A program made the translations under genes and the position numbers. Source: Streptomyces lichenis (lineage in GTDB: Bacteria > Actinomycetota > Actinomycetes > Streptomycetales > Streptomycetaceae). From it: DNA of 64,000 nucleotides. Of the stretch, positions 25,194 to 33,628 are shown in pieces; within the stretch, counting starts at the first letter, position 1, and the number at the start of each line of letters is the position of its first letter. Below the pieces are notes generated by a model. The model made no database searches. It was not told the origin of the DNA and saw only the letters and a list, made by a program, of their open reading frames with translations. The stretch covers positions 123,417 through 187,416 of the forward strand of contig NZ_JALPTH010000015.1 of NCBI RefSeq assembly GCF_023218175.1, read 5' to 3'.

Positions 25194-25772
25194 TCACAGG
25201 TGCGGCAGGATCGCCGGCATGAGGTCCTTGAAGGTGCGGCCCTCGGACGGGGCGCCCAGGGCCGTCATCTGCCAACCGCCGCCCGCGCGGTGCACCTTGG
25301 CCATGATCTGCGCCGTATACCGCCCGCCGCCGTCGAGCGTGTAGCGGGCGAGCTCCTGGCCGTTGGTCTCGTCGACCAGACGGCAGAACGCGTTCTGCAC
25401 CTCCTGGAAGGTCTGGCCGGTGAAGGAGTTCACCGTGAAGACGATCTGGTCGATGTGGACGGGCACGCGCTGGAGGTCCACCAGGATCGACTCGTCGTCG
25501 CCGCCCTGCCCGGCGCCGCCCACCAGGTTGTCGCCGGTGTGCCGGACCGAGCCGTCGTCACTGACGAGGTGGCGGAAGAAGACCACGTCGATCGGCTGCT
25601 TCTCGGCGAAGAGCACCGCCGAGGCGTCCAGGTCCACCTCCCGGGTGCGCGATCCGAACAGGCCTCGGCGCGGAGCCGCCTGCCAGCCGAGCCCCATCCG
25701 CACCGCGGTCAGGTCCCCTCCGTCGTTCTTCCGCAGGCTGATGGCCTGACCCTTGGTCATGTTGACCGTCAC
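25194..25772 (-). CDS. terD: TerD-family calcium-binding stress protein
   Basis: 192 residues of a single TerD domain. The GTG at 25772 follows GAGAGGGGACAGCGC; an internal ATG at 25760 would shorten it by four residues. Family motifs are KGQAISLRKNDGGDLTAVRMGLGW, EVDLDASAVLF, the acidic loops VSDDGSVRHTGDNLVGGAGQGGD and DDESILVDLQRVP that bind Ca2+ in TerD structures, and QELARYTLDGGGRYTA. Streptomyces TerD proteins affect differentiation and tellurite or oxidative stress tolerance. It heads a terD-TerD fusion pair. Confidence 0.93.
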   Translation of the reverse strand: MTVNMTKGQAISLRKNDGGDLTAVRMGLGWQAAPRRGLFGSRTREVDLDASAVLFAEKQPIDVVFFRHLVSDDGSVRHTGDNLVGGAGQGGDDESILVDLQRVPVHIDQIVFTVNSFTGQTFQEVQNAFCRLVDETNGQELARYTLDGGGRYTAQIMAKVHRAGGGWQMTALGAPSEGRTFKDLMPAILPHL

Positions 25773-26020
25773 GCGCTGTCCCCTCTCTTGGCGTTCCCCC
25801 GCCGCCGTCACCCGGGTGCGGTTGACCAGCACCCTACGCAGCCCCGGCCGCCCGGCAGCAGGTGCGGTGCGCATTGTGGCGCTCTTGCAACATCGAGTGC
25901 GGCGGCGGACGTGTCAGACGCCCGCGACGCCCGCCCTTGGCCGGCGGCCCGGGCGCCCGGCCGGCGAGCGCCACCGGCCCACCAGGCGCCCCCGGGGCCC
26001 GGGGCACCCACCCGCCCACA
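25773..26020. other. terD upstream region
   Basis: About 250 nt without a gene. It should carry the terD promoter; the least GC-rich part is near 25865-25905, but no convincing boxes were found. Confidence 0.4.
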
Positions 26021-26159
26021 GCCGGTGGAGCGCCCCCGGCCAGTCGGGCGCTTCCGGCCGGTCGAGCGCCCCAGCCGATCGCGCGCCCCCGGCCGGTCAG
26101 GCGCCCCGGCCGATCGGGCGCCCCTGGCCGGTCGGGTGCCTCCGGTCTGTCGGCCTCCG
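26021..26159. repeat. 18-bp minisatellite 3' of uvrB
   Basis: Eight degenerate units of 17-18 bp with consensus GCCGGTCGGGCGCCCCCG, ending exactly at the uvrB stop codon. Mixed 17 and 18-nt units break any reading frame, so it is non-coding. Confidence 0.75.
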
Positions 26160-28343
26160 TCAGGCGATACCGGCCTCCTTCATCTGCCGCAGCTCCTTCT
26201 TCAGCTCGCCGACCTCGTCCCGCAGCCGGGCGGCGACCTCGAACTGGAGCTCGGCCGCGGCGGCCCGCATGCGGTTGGTCATCTCCTCGATGATCCCGGC
26301 GAGTTCGGCGGCGGGCCGGTCGCCGACGATCGCGCCGGTGCCTGCCTTCGCCTTGGTCTTGCCCTTGGCACCCTTTCCGGCGGCCTGGCCGCCGCCGTCA
26401 CCGCCCCCGGGCGGGGTGTGGGCGGCGAGCGAGGGCACCGGGGTCCGGAGCACCGGCCTGCCGTCCCTCCCCTGCCGGTATCCGGTGCCGAGCAGCTCCT
26501 CGGTGTCGATCTCCTCGCGGGCGATGGTGGCCACGATGTCGTTGATCTTCTTCCGCAGGGGCTGCGGGTCGATGTTGTTGGCCTTGTTGTACGCGATCTG
26601 CTTCTCACGGCGGCGGTTGGTCTCGTCGATGGCCTGGGCCATGGCCGGGGTGACCTTGTCCGCGTACATATGGACCTGGCCGGAGACGTTGCGCGCCGCG
26701 CGGCCGATGGTCTGGATGAGCGAGGTGCCGGAGCGCAGGAAGCCCTGCTTGTCGGCGTCGAGGATGGCGACCAGGGAGACCTCGGGCAGGTCCAGGCCCT
26801 CCCGGAGCAGGTTGATGCCGACCAGGACGTCGTACTCGCCGGCCCGCAGCTCCCGCAGCAGCTCGATCCGGCGGAGGGTGTCGACGTCGCTGTGGAGGTA
26901 GCGGACCTGGATGCCGAGCTCCACGAAGTAGTCGGTGAGGTCCTCGGCCATCTTCTTGGTGAGGGTGGTGACCAGCACCCGCTCGTCCCGCTCGGCGCGG
27001 GTGCGGATCTCGTGCACCAGGTCGTCGATCTGGCCCTCGGTGGGCTTGACGACGACCTCCGGGTCCACCAGGCCGGTGGGGCGGATGATCTGCTCCACAT
27101 AGCCGTCGGATCGGGACATCTCGTACTGGCCGGGGGTGGCCGACAGATAGACGGTCTGGCCGATCCGCTGCTGGAACTCCTCCCACTTCAGGGGCCGGTT
27201 GTCCAGGGCGGAGGGCAGCCGGAAGCCGTGGTCCACCAGGGTGCGCTTGCGGGAGGCGTCGCCCTCGTACATGGCGCCGATCTGCGGCACGGTCACATGC
27301 GACTCGTCGATGACCAGGAGGAAGTCCTCCGGGAAGTAGTCGAGCAGGGTGTTCGGCGCGGAGCCGGGCTCGCGGTCGTCGAAGTGCATCGAGTAGTTCT
27401 CGATGCCGGAGCAGGAGCCGACCTGGCGCATCATCTCGATGTCGTAGGTGGTGCGCATCCGCAGTCGCTGGGCCTCCAGCAGCCTGCCCTGCTTCTCCAG
27501 CTCGGCCAGGCGCTGCTCCAGCTCCCGCTCGATGCCGTTGACCGCCTTCTCCATCCGCTCCGGTCCGGCCACGTAGTGGCTGGCCGGGAAGACGTAGAGC
27601 GACTGGTCGTCGCTGATGACCTCGCCGGTGAGCGGGTGGAGGGTGGAGAGCGCCTCGATCTCGTCGCCGAACATCTCGATCCGGACGGCCAGCTCCTCGT
27701 AGACCGGGAAGATCTCGATGGTGTCGCCGCGGACCCGGAAGGTGCCGCGGGTGAACGCCAGGTCGTTGCGGGTGTACTGGATGTCCACGAAGCGGCGCAG
27801 CAGCTCGTCGCGGTCGAACTCGTCACCGACCTTGAGCGGGACCATCCGGTCCACGTACTCCTGGGGTGTGCCCAGGCCGTAGATGCAGGACACCGAGGCG
27901 ACCACGACCACATCCCGCCGGGTGAGCAGCGAGTTGGTCGCGGAGTGGCGCAGCCGCTCGACCTCCTCGTTGATCGAGGAGTCCTTCTCGATGTAGGTGT
28001 CCGACTGGGGGACGTACGCCTCGGGCTGGTAGTAGTCGTAGTACGAGACGAAGTACTCCACCGCGTTGTTCGGCAGGAGCTCGCGGAACTCGTTGGCGAG
28101 CTGGGCGGCGAGGGTCTTGTTCGGCGCCATGACGAGGGTGGGGCGCTGGAGCTTCTCGATCATCCAGGCGGTGGTGGCCGACTTGCCGGTACCGGTGGCG
28201 CCGAGCAGGACGACGTCCTTCTCGCCCGCCCGGACGCGGCGGTCCAGTTCGGCGATGGCCGCGGGCTGGTCGCCGCTGGGCTGGTAGGAGCTGACGACCT
28301 CGAAGGGCGCCACCGAGCGTTCGATTGAGGAAACGGGCCGCAT
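26160..28343 (-). CDS. uvrB: Excinuclease ABC subunit B
   Basis: 727 residues. UvrB is the helicase-like factor that verifies lesions and recruits UvrC. Walker A GATGTGKS is at 48-55; the beta-hairpin follows (EYFVSYYDYYQPEAYVPQSDTYIEKD); later come DESHVTVPQIG, TLVDHGFRLPSALDNRPL, the motif VI region QTIGRAARN and the C-terminal UVR domain (about 690-722). ATG 28343 is chosen because it begins the conserved N-terminus and lies exactly 7 nt after a damage-promoter -10 box, implying leaderless mRNA. Confidence 0.98.
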   Translation of the reverse strand: MRPVSSIERSVAPFEVVSSYQPSGDQPAAIAELDRRVRAGEKDVVLLGATGTGKSATTAWMIEKLQRPTLVMAPNKTLAAQLANEFRELLPNNAVEYFVSYYDYYQPEAYVPQSDTYIEKDSSINEEVERLRHSATNSLLTRRDVVVVASVSCIYGLGTPQEYVDRMVPLKVGDEFDRDELLRRFVDIQYTRNDLAFTRGTFRVRGDTIEIFPVYEELAVRIEMFGDEIEALSTLHPLTGEVISDDQSLYVFPASHYVAGPERMEKAVNGIERELEQRLAELEKQGRLLEAQRLRMRTTYDIEMMRQVGSCSGIENYSMHFDDREPGSAPNTLLDYFPEDFLLVIDESHVTVPQIGAMYEGDASRKRTLVDHGFRLPSALDNRPLKWEEFQQRIGQTVYLSATPGQYEMSRSDGYVEQIIRPTGLVDPEVVVKPTEGQIDDLVHEIRTRAERDERVLVTTLTKKMAEDLTDYFVELGIQVRYLHSDVDTLRRIELLRELRAGEYDVLVGINLLREGLDLPEVSLVAILDADKQGFLRSGTSLIQTIGRAARNVSGQVHMYADKVTPAMAQAIDETNRRREKQIAYNKANNIDPQPLRKKINDIVATIAREEIDTEELLGTGYRQGRDGRPVLRTPVPSLAAHTPPGGGDGGGQAAGKGAKGKTKAKAGTGAIVGDRPAAELAGIIEEMTNRMRAAAAELQFEVAARLRDEVGELKKELRQMKEAGIA

Positions 28344-28350
28344 GCCATTA

Positions 28351-28373
28351 ACCGTACGACCCCCCACTGACAA
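28351..28373 (-). promoter_or_regulatory. PafBC-type damage promoter of uvrB, leaderless
   Basis: Minus strand TTGTCAGTG, 8 nt (GGGGGTCG), TACGGT, then 7 nt to the ATG. Exact consensus match; the start codon coincides with the predicted transcription start. Confidence 0.85.
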
Positions 28374-28421
28374 CGGGGTTCCGGCGCAGGTGGGAGGGGG
28401 TCCGACCCGCCGCGCGGAGCC

Positions 28422-29420
28422 TCAGTGGCGCGGAAGGCCCCCGCGGCGGCGGGCCGGCCGGCGGCGCACGGCGGGTCCGGCGGCCTCGGTGGGCTCGGCG
28501 GGGATCTCGACGGGCCAGGCCGCCAGCCGGCAGGAGTGCGCTCCGCCCGCCGCGCACGCCCCGGACCGGCCCGGACCGGCGGACCCGGTACGGAACGGGC
28601 GGATCCCCCGGGGGCGGAGCGGGTCGCCGCCGTCCGGGGCGCGGTGCCCGGGCCGCCCGCCGTCCGGCACCCGCCGGCCGCGCACCGCCGCCACCCCGGC
28701 GACCAGCAGGAACAGCACCGGTCCGGCCAGCAGGGCAGTGATCAGCACGGGGGTGGCTCCGGCCGCGGCGGAGGTGGAGGAGGATGTGTCGGGGGCCATG
28801 GTCACGGTGACCGCGGCGAGGCCGATGTGGTGCATACCGATCACCGCGGCCCCGGTGCCCAGGGCGGCGGCCGTGGCGGAGGCCGGGCGGCCGCGCGTCG
28901 AGACGGCGGCGCGCAGTGCCAGGGTGGCGGCCACGGCGGCGACGACGACGGAGAGGGCGACGAGCCCGGTGGCGTATCCGAGGCTCCCGGCGAGCCGCAG
29001 CCCGGCCATGCCCAGGTAGTGGGTGGCGGCGATGCCCAGTCCGATGATCGTCCCGCCGGTGGCCAGGGACAGCGCGCCGGGGCCCCGGTGCCCGGCCACG
29101 AAGAGGCCCACGCCCGCGGTGGCCACCGCCACGGCCAGACCGGCCGCGGTGGTGAGCGGGTCCCGGCCGACCGGTGCCCCCGCGACGCCGAAGCCGGTCA
29201 GCGCGACCACCTGCGCGGCCCAGATCCCGCAGCCGAGCGTGGTCGCCCCGAGCAGCAGGCGGGCGAGCCGCACCCGATCCGCTCCTCCCCCGGGCCGGGC
29301 CGCGCGGGTCGCGAGCAGCCCGTCCGGGCGGGCCAGCAGGAACCCGCCCAGACAGGCCAGCAGAAACCCGGCCGCGGGCGTGGTGAGCCCGTATCGGAAG
29401 CCTTCGACAGTGCCTTCCAC
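28422..29420 (-). CDS. MHYT-domain integral membrane protein
   Basis: 332 residues. About seven hydrophobic segments cover residues 10-245 and the tail is a Pro/Arg/Gly-rich cytoplasmic stretch. MHYT-type repeats are visible as ATHYLGMAG (about 132) and GMHHIGLAA (about 195); the first repeat (GCGIWAAQVV, about 62) has lost its His. MHYT domains are proposed to bind metal and sense O2, CO or NO. No output domain (GGDEF, EAL, kinase) is attached, so it may be a stand-alone sensor or transporter-like protein. Start is GTG with GGAGGGGG upstream. It lies immediately upstream of the uvrB promoter on the same strand. Confidence 0.8.
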   Translation of the reverse strand: MEGTVEGFRYGLTTPAAGFLLACLGGFLLARPDGLLATRAARPGGGADRVRLARLLLGATTLGCGIWAAQVVALTGFGVAGAPVGRDPLTTAAGLAVAVATAGVGLFVAGHRGPGALSLATGGTIIGLGIAATHYLGMAGLRLAGSLGYATGLVALSVVVAAVAATLALRAAVSTRGRPASATAAALGTGAAVIGMHHIGLAAVTVTMAPDTSSSTSAAAGATPVLITALLAGPVLFLLVAGVAAVRGRRVPDGGRPGHRAPDGGDPLRPRGIRPFRTGSAGPGRSGACAAGGAHSCRLAAWPVEIPAEPTEAAGPAVRRRPARRRGGLPRH

Positions 29421-29760
29421 GCTGGTGCCCCCTCCGCTTCACGCCCCCGTCCGCCCCCGGCGGGGTGCCGCACGCACCGACCCGCGGACCGCGCGGTTCC
29501 GGGCGTCGCCGGACAGCGGCCCCGGATGCCGGACACCCGGGTCCGCGAGCCGGACGTGCCATGTGTACCCGCTGGTAGTGCTCCTCGGCTACGGTCCGGA
29601 GGTCCTCGAACAGAGATGGGACGAAGGCCGGGGACGCGGCCGAACGGGCCCGGGCCGGGCCCGCGGCGGAGGGAATCGTTGTCAGCGGGTCCTCCCGGCG
29701 CAGCTCGGGCGGGCCGCTTCTTCGCCGGTGTGGTGGCCGGTAGTCGCCAAACGGTTCGCG
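29421..29760. other. Divergent intergenic region MHYT gene/ogt
   Basis: About 340 nt with no gene recognised; it must contain the MHYT-protein promoter on the minus strand. No clear boxes seen for that gene; the ogt promoter is at its right edge. Confidence 0.4.
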
Positions 29761-29783
29761 TTGTCAGTGCGCGGTCGTACCGT
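29761..29783 (+). promoter_or_regulatory. PafBC-type damage promoter of ogt, leaderless
   Basis: TTGTCAGTG, 8 nt (CGCGGTCG), TACCGT, then 7 nt to ATG at 29791. Exact consensus match, with no Shine-Dalgarno before the ATG. Confidence 0.85.
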
Positions 29784-29790
29784 GATCTCC

Positions 29791-30339
29791 ATGGACAGAG
29801 ACGATGTGGCGCGGCGGGTGGAGTGGGCGGTGGTCGACAGCGACATCGGCCCGCTGATGCTGGCCGCGACCGAGGAGGGGCTGGTCGCGGTGGTGTTCCA
29901 CGCCCGCCCCGAGGTGCGGGACCGGGCACTGCGGCGGATCGCCTCCCGGCTGGGCGCCGAGCTGGTGGAGGACGCCTCGGGGCGGCTGGCCGAGCCGATA
30001 CGCGCGCTGCACGCGTACTTCGCGGGCCGGATACAGCAATTCGACGTGCCACTGGACTGGTCGCTGATCGGCGGGTTCAACCGGCAGGTGCTCAGGGAGC
30101 TGGCGTCCGGTGTGCGGTACGGGACGGTCGTCGGATACGGGGAGCTGGCCGGCCGGGTCGGTCAGCCGGGGGCGGCGCAGGCGGTGGGCGCGGCGATGGC
30201 GGCCAACCCGCTGCCGATCGTGGTGCCCTGCCACCGGGTGGTGGAGGGGGACGGCGGGATCGGGGGGTTCGGTGGGGGGCTGGAGACCAAGCGGCAACTG
30301 CTCGCGCTGGAGGGTGTGCTGCCCGAGCCGCTGTTCTGA
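29791..30339 (+). CDS. ogt: Methylated-DNA--protein-cysteine methyltransferase
   Basis: 182 residues. It removes alkyl groups from O6-alkylguanine by suicide transfer to its own cysteine, which lies in the active-site motif PIVVPCHRVV; a helix-turn-helix-like segment (YGTVVGYGELAGRVGQPGAAQAVGAAMAANP) precedes it. The start is ATG 29791, preceded directly by a damage-type promoter at leaderless spacing, which supports induction by DNA damage. It stands alone on the plus strand, near uvrB and opposite the MHYT gene. Confidence 0.95.
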   Translation: MDRDDVARRVEWAVVDSDIGPLMLAATEEGLVAVVFHARPEVRDRALRRIASRLGAELVEDASGRLAEPIRALHAYFAGRIQQFDVPLDWSLIGGFNRQVLRELASGVRYGTVVGYGELAGRVGQPGAAQAVGAAMAANPLPIVVPCHRVVEGDGGIGGFGGGLETKRQLLALEGVLPEPLF

Positions 30340-30392
30340 GCGGAATGCTCGGGCGGCGGCGGGAAGGCGGGCCGCGGCGGGGGCGCGGGGCC

Positions 30393-30509
30393 GGGGCGGC
30401 CGGGTGTCCGGGGATGCGGGGCCCCTGAGCAGGGGCGGCCGGGTGCCCAGGGATGCGGGGCCTCTGAGCAGGGGCGGCCGGGTGCCCGGGGGTGCGGGGC
30501 CTCTGGGCC
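30393..30509. repeat. Three tandem 39-bp repeats downstream of ogt
   Basis: Three head-to-tail copies of exactly 39 bp (30393, 30432, 30471), each starting GGGGCGGCCGGGTG and containing GGGGTGCGGGGCC or a close variant. Mismatches are few, so the duplication is recent. It is non-coding, between ogt and the MFS gene. Confidence 0.8.
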
Positions 30510-30538
30510 GGGTCTCGCGCGGGTGCCACACTGCCCCG

Positions 30539-31939
30539 GTGACAGAACCTCCCGAACACATGACCACCCTGGGAGCCGGCGCCCCGGCCGTGCCGGCCCA
30601 GCTGCCGGGACCTTCCGGGCCGCCGGGACCGTCCGGGCCGTCGGGGCTGGTGCCGCCGGAGCGGCTGCCGGCCGTGCGGCGGCGGATCACCGCGGTGCTG
30701 GCGGTCAACCAGGTGATCGGCGGGCTCGGGGTGGCCACCGGCATCGCGCTCTCCGCCGTCCTGGCGCAGGAGGTGAGCGGGACGGAGGCGCTGTCCGGGC
30801 TGGCCGCCACCGCCATGGTCGTCGGCACGGCCCTGCTGTCGGTACCGCTCGCCGCGCTGATGACGGCCCGCGGGCGGCGGCCGGGGCTGATGCTCGGCTA
30901 TCTGCTGGCGGCGGTCGGCGGCGGCACGGTGGTGCTCGCCTCGGCGATCGGCAGCTTCCCACTGCTGCTGGCGGGGCTGGCCCTGTTCGGCGCGGCGTCC
31001 TCGGCCAACCTCCAGTCCCGGTACGCCGCGGCCGACCTGGCCGAGCCGGACCGGCGCGCCCGGGCCATCTCCACGGTGGTGTGGGCGGCGACGGTGGGAT
31101 CGGTCATCGGTCCCAACATCTCCGCTCCGGCCGGCCGGAGCGTCGCCGGACTCGGCATACCCGTGTCGGCCGGGCCGTTCCTCTGGGCCTCGGTGCTGTT
31201 CCTGGTGTGCGCGGCCCTGCTGGCCGTGCTGCTCCGCCCCGATCCGCTGCTCACCGCCCGGGCGCTGGCCTCCGGGTCCGCACCGGCGAGGGCCGCCGAA
31301 GCCGAGGTGGTGAAGGGGGGCAGGCGCTCACCGTGGGCGGCGACGGGGCGGTCGATGCGGGCGGGGACGAAGGCGATACGGGTCTCGCCGGGCGCTCGGC
31401 TGGCGCTGGCGACCATCGCGGTGTGCCACACCGCCATGGTGTCGATCATGTCGATGACCCCGGTGGCGCTGAGCCACCACGGGGCGGGCATCGAGCTGAT
31501 CGGCCTGGTGATCAGCGGGCACATCGCTGGGATGTACGCGCTGTCCCCGGTGATGGGCTGGCTCGCCGACCGGTTCGGCCGGCTCACCGTGATCGGCCTG
31601 GCGGTGGCGCTGCTGTCGCTCGCCGCGCTGCTGGCGGGTACGGCGGGGGCGGGCCATGGCCGGACCGCCGCCGGACTGTTCCTGCTGGGCCTCGGCTGGT
31701 CGGCGGGGATGGTGTCCGGGTCGGCGCTGCTGACCGACTCGGTGCCCCAGGAGGCGCGGGCGGCCGCCCAGGGGGTGTCGGACCTGACGATGAACACCGC
31801 GGCGGCGATCGGCAGTGTGGTCGCGGGAGTGGTCGTGGCCCACGCCGGGTACGGCTGGCTCAACCTGGTGGGCGCCGCCCTGGTGCTGCCGCTGGGCGCC
31901 CTCGCGATACGCCGTCGGCCGACGGCCGCCGACCACTGA
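30539..31939 (+). CDS. Major facilitator superfamily transporter
   Basis: 466 residues. After a Pro/Gly-rich cytoplasmic tail (about 40 residues) come two bundles of about six membrane segments separated by a basic loop (about 245-290). Family motifs include the loop 2-3 element LMTARGRRPGLMLGY in the first half and MGWLADRFGRLTVIG (motif A, G-x-L-x-D-R-x-G-R) in the second. It is most like drug/metabolite:H+ antiporters, substrate unknown. The start is uncertain: GTG 30539 or ATG 30560, neither with a good Shine-Dalgarno. Confidence 0.85.
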   Translation: MTEPPEHMTTLGAGAPAVPAQLPGPSGPPGPSGPSGLVPPERLPAVRRRITAVLAVNQVIGGLGVATGIALSAVLAQEVSGTEALSGLAATAMVVGTALLSVPLAALMTARGRRPGLMLGYLLAAVGGGTVVLASAIGSFPLLLAGLALFGAASSANLQSRYAAADLAEPDRRARAISTVVWAATVGSVIGPNISAPAGRSVAGLGIPVSAGPFLWASVLFLVCAALLAVLLRPDPLLTARALASGSAPARAAEAEVVKGGRRSPWAATGRSMRAGTKAIRVSPGARLALATIAVCHTAMVSIMSMTPVALSHHGAGIELIGLVISGHIAGMYALSPVMGWLADRFGRLTVIGLAVALLSLAALLAGTAGAGHGRTAAGLFLLGLGWSAGMVSGSALLTDSVPQEARAAAQGVSDLTMNTAAAIGSVVAGVVVAHAGYGWLNLVGAALVLPLGALAIRRRPTAADH

Positions 31940-31948
31940 CCGCTCTTC

Positions 31949-31963
31949 CTCGCCTCAGGCGAG
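31949..31963. terminator. Short hairpin between MFS and cupin genes
   Basis: CTCGCC-TCA-GGCGAG in the 41-nt gap between convergent genes; it can serve both strands. Confidence 0.5.
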
Positions 31964-31980
31964 AGTCCCTCCGGTGGGGG

Positions 31981-32346
31981 TCAGAGGCTGATGTGGTACG
32001 CCTTGCGCAGGGTCTCGTGGACGGTCCAGGTGGTGCGGTCGCCCTCCCGGAGCACGCAGGCGTCACCGGGGCCGATCCGCAGCGTCTCACCGCCCTCGAC
32101 CTCCACAGTGGCGCGTCCGCTGACGACCACGAACAGCTCGTTCGCCTCGGTGTCGGTGACCACGCCGGGGGTGATCTGCCAGATGCCGCGGAGCTGCTTG
32201 CCGTCGGCGGACTCCCACAGCACCTTTCCGGTCACCTCGGGGGTGCCGGAGACGATCTGCCCCGGGTCCAGCGGCTCCGGCTCCAGTTCGGCGTCGGGGA
32301 TGTGCACGGCGAAGGAGGCCGGGCCGGTCGTGTCGTTCGTGGTCAT
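31981..32346 (-). CDS. Cupin-domain protein
   Basis: 121 residues, one small beta-barrel of the DUF861/EutQ-like cupin type: GIWQITPGVVTDTEANELFVVVSGRATVEVEGGE and RIGPGDACVLREGDRTTWTVHETLRKAYH. The usual metal-binding histidines are largely missing from motif 1, so it may bind a ligand without a metal. Function unknown. Confidence 0.8.
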   Translation of the reverse strand: MTTNDTTGPASFAVHIPDAELEPEPLDPGQIVSGTPEVTGKVLWESADGKQLRGIWQITPGVVTDTEANELFVVVSGRATVEVEGGETLRIGPGDACVLREGDRTTWTVHETLRKAYHISL

Positions 32347-32494
32347 GGCCAGTGACTGTAGCCGTCCGCCACCTGGGCGTACGTCCGGGGACCACTCCCT
32401 GGACGGAGCGAACGGAGCGGACGGTCCGGCCGCGGCCCCCGTGGCCGGACCGTCCGACGTTTGCCCGGGCCGTCACCGCGCCAGGGATGGGGAC

Positions 32495-33163
32495 ATGCCA
32501 GAGACCACGGTGGTGCTGTCCGAAGAGGTACGGGAGGCGGTGGCGGCGCGGCGGCCCGTCGTCGCCCTGGAGTCGACGATCATCGCCCACGGCCTGCCCC
32601 GGCCGCGGAACCTGGCGGTGGCCGGGGAGTTGGAGGCGCTGGTACGGGAGGGCGGCGCGGTTCCGGCGACGATCGCCGTACTGGACGGGGTGGCCCGGAT
32701 CGGCCTGGACAAGGCCGGGCTGGAACGGGTGGCGGCGGACCCGGCCGTACGGAAGTTGGGCCACCGGGATCTGGCGCCGGCGCTGGCCACCGGGGCGAGC
32801 GGCGCGACCACGGTGTCCGCCACCGCCTTCCTGGCGGCGCGGGCCGGCATCGGGGTCTTCGCGACGGGCGGGCTCGGCGGGGTGCACCGGGGGTGGACCG
32901 ACACCCAGGACGAGTCGGCGGACCTGCGGCTGCTGGCCCGGACGAGAATCGCGGTGGTCTGCGCGGGGGTGAAGTCGATCCTGGACGTCCCGGCCACCCT
33001 GCAGCGGCTGGAGACCCTGGGCGTCGGCGTCCTGGGCTACCGGACGGACCGCTTCCCGGGGTGGCCCGGCTGCACCTGTCGGGCTATCTGTTCTTCGCAC
33101 CGACCAGCGCGGAGGCGGCGCGCACCGCGCTGGCCTCGGCGGAGGAGCGGGGTGTCCCGGTGA
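32495..33163 (+). pseudogene. psuG: Truncated pseudouridine-5'-phosphate glycosidase
   Basis: The first 189 codons are a clear PsuG: VALESTIIAHGLPRPRNL (E26), ATVSATAFLAARAGIGVFATGGLGGVHRG and the catalytic lysine in CAGVKSILDVPATLQRLETLG (K160). After GYRTDRFPG (codon 189, about 33061) similarity stops and the frame runs 33 more codons of unrelated Arg/Cys-rich sequence to a stop at 33163. Family members are about 300 residues, so about 110 are missing. PsuG splits pseudouridine 5'-phosphate to uracil and ribose 5-phosphate; this copy should be inactive. Confidence 0.85.
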
Positions 33164-33615
33164 GCGTGGACCCGGCCTCGGCCGGTTTCCTCGCCCGGCT
33201 GGGCCGCGACCGCTTCCTGGACGCGGTGGACGGCGTGGAACTGCTGCTTCCCAACGCGCACGAGGCCGCGCTGCTGACGGGCCTGCCCGCGCCGGAGGCC
33301 GCCGCGGCCGCGTTGAGCCGCCGCTTCCCGCTGGTCGCGGTGACACTGGGCGGCGGGGGCGCGCTGGTGGCCGAGGGGGGCCGGGTGGTCGCCAAGGCGG
33401 CGTCCCCTCCGGTGCGAGTGGTGGACACCACGGGAGCGGGTGACGCCTTCACCGGGGCGTTCCTGGCGGCGCGGCTGGCCGGGGTGGACCCGGTCGCCGC
33501 CGCGCGGGCCGGCTGCCGGGCGGGCGCGGAGGCGGTCACCCGTACCGGCGGACGCCCTCCGCCGGGGGAGGACGGGAGCCCCCGGGACGGGCACCCACGA
33601 GACGGGAGTTCCTGA
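33061..33615 (+). pseudogene. C-terminal remnant of a PfkB-family (pseudouridine) kinase
   Basis: 184 codons in a different frame from psuG. It starts in mid-domain with ARLHLSGYLFFAPTSA, then GVPVSVDPASAGFLARLG, LLLPNAHEA and the PfkB signature VVDTTGAGDAFTGAFLAARLAG with the catalytic aspartate. The whole N-terminal substrate-binding half (about 120-130 residues) is absent. In streptomycetes a PfkB kinase directly follows psuG, so one deletion of roughly 0.7 kb removed the end of psuG and the start of the kinase. A GTG at 33061 exists but has no Shine-Dalgarno. Confidence 0.85.
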
Positions 33616-33628
33616 GGTACGAGGAGGG

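Noticed and set aside
23069..25772. Horizontally acquired tellurite-resistance island
   Set aside because: G+C and codon use match the surroundings, no mobility genes are present, and terC/terD genes are usual core genes in Streptomyces.
24681..28328. Frame of more than 1200 codons opposite terD and uvrB
   Set aside because: Antisense shadow without family similarity; uvrB and terD on the other strand are certain.
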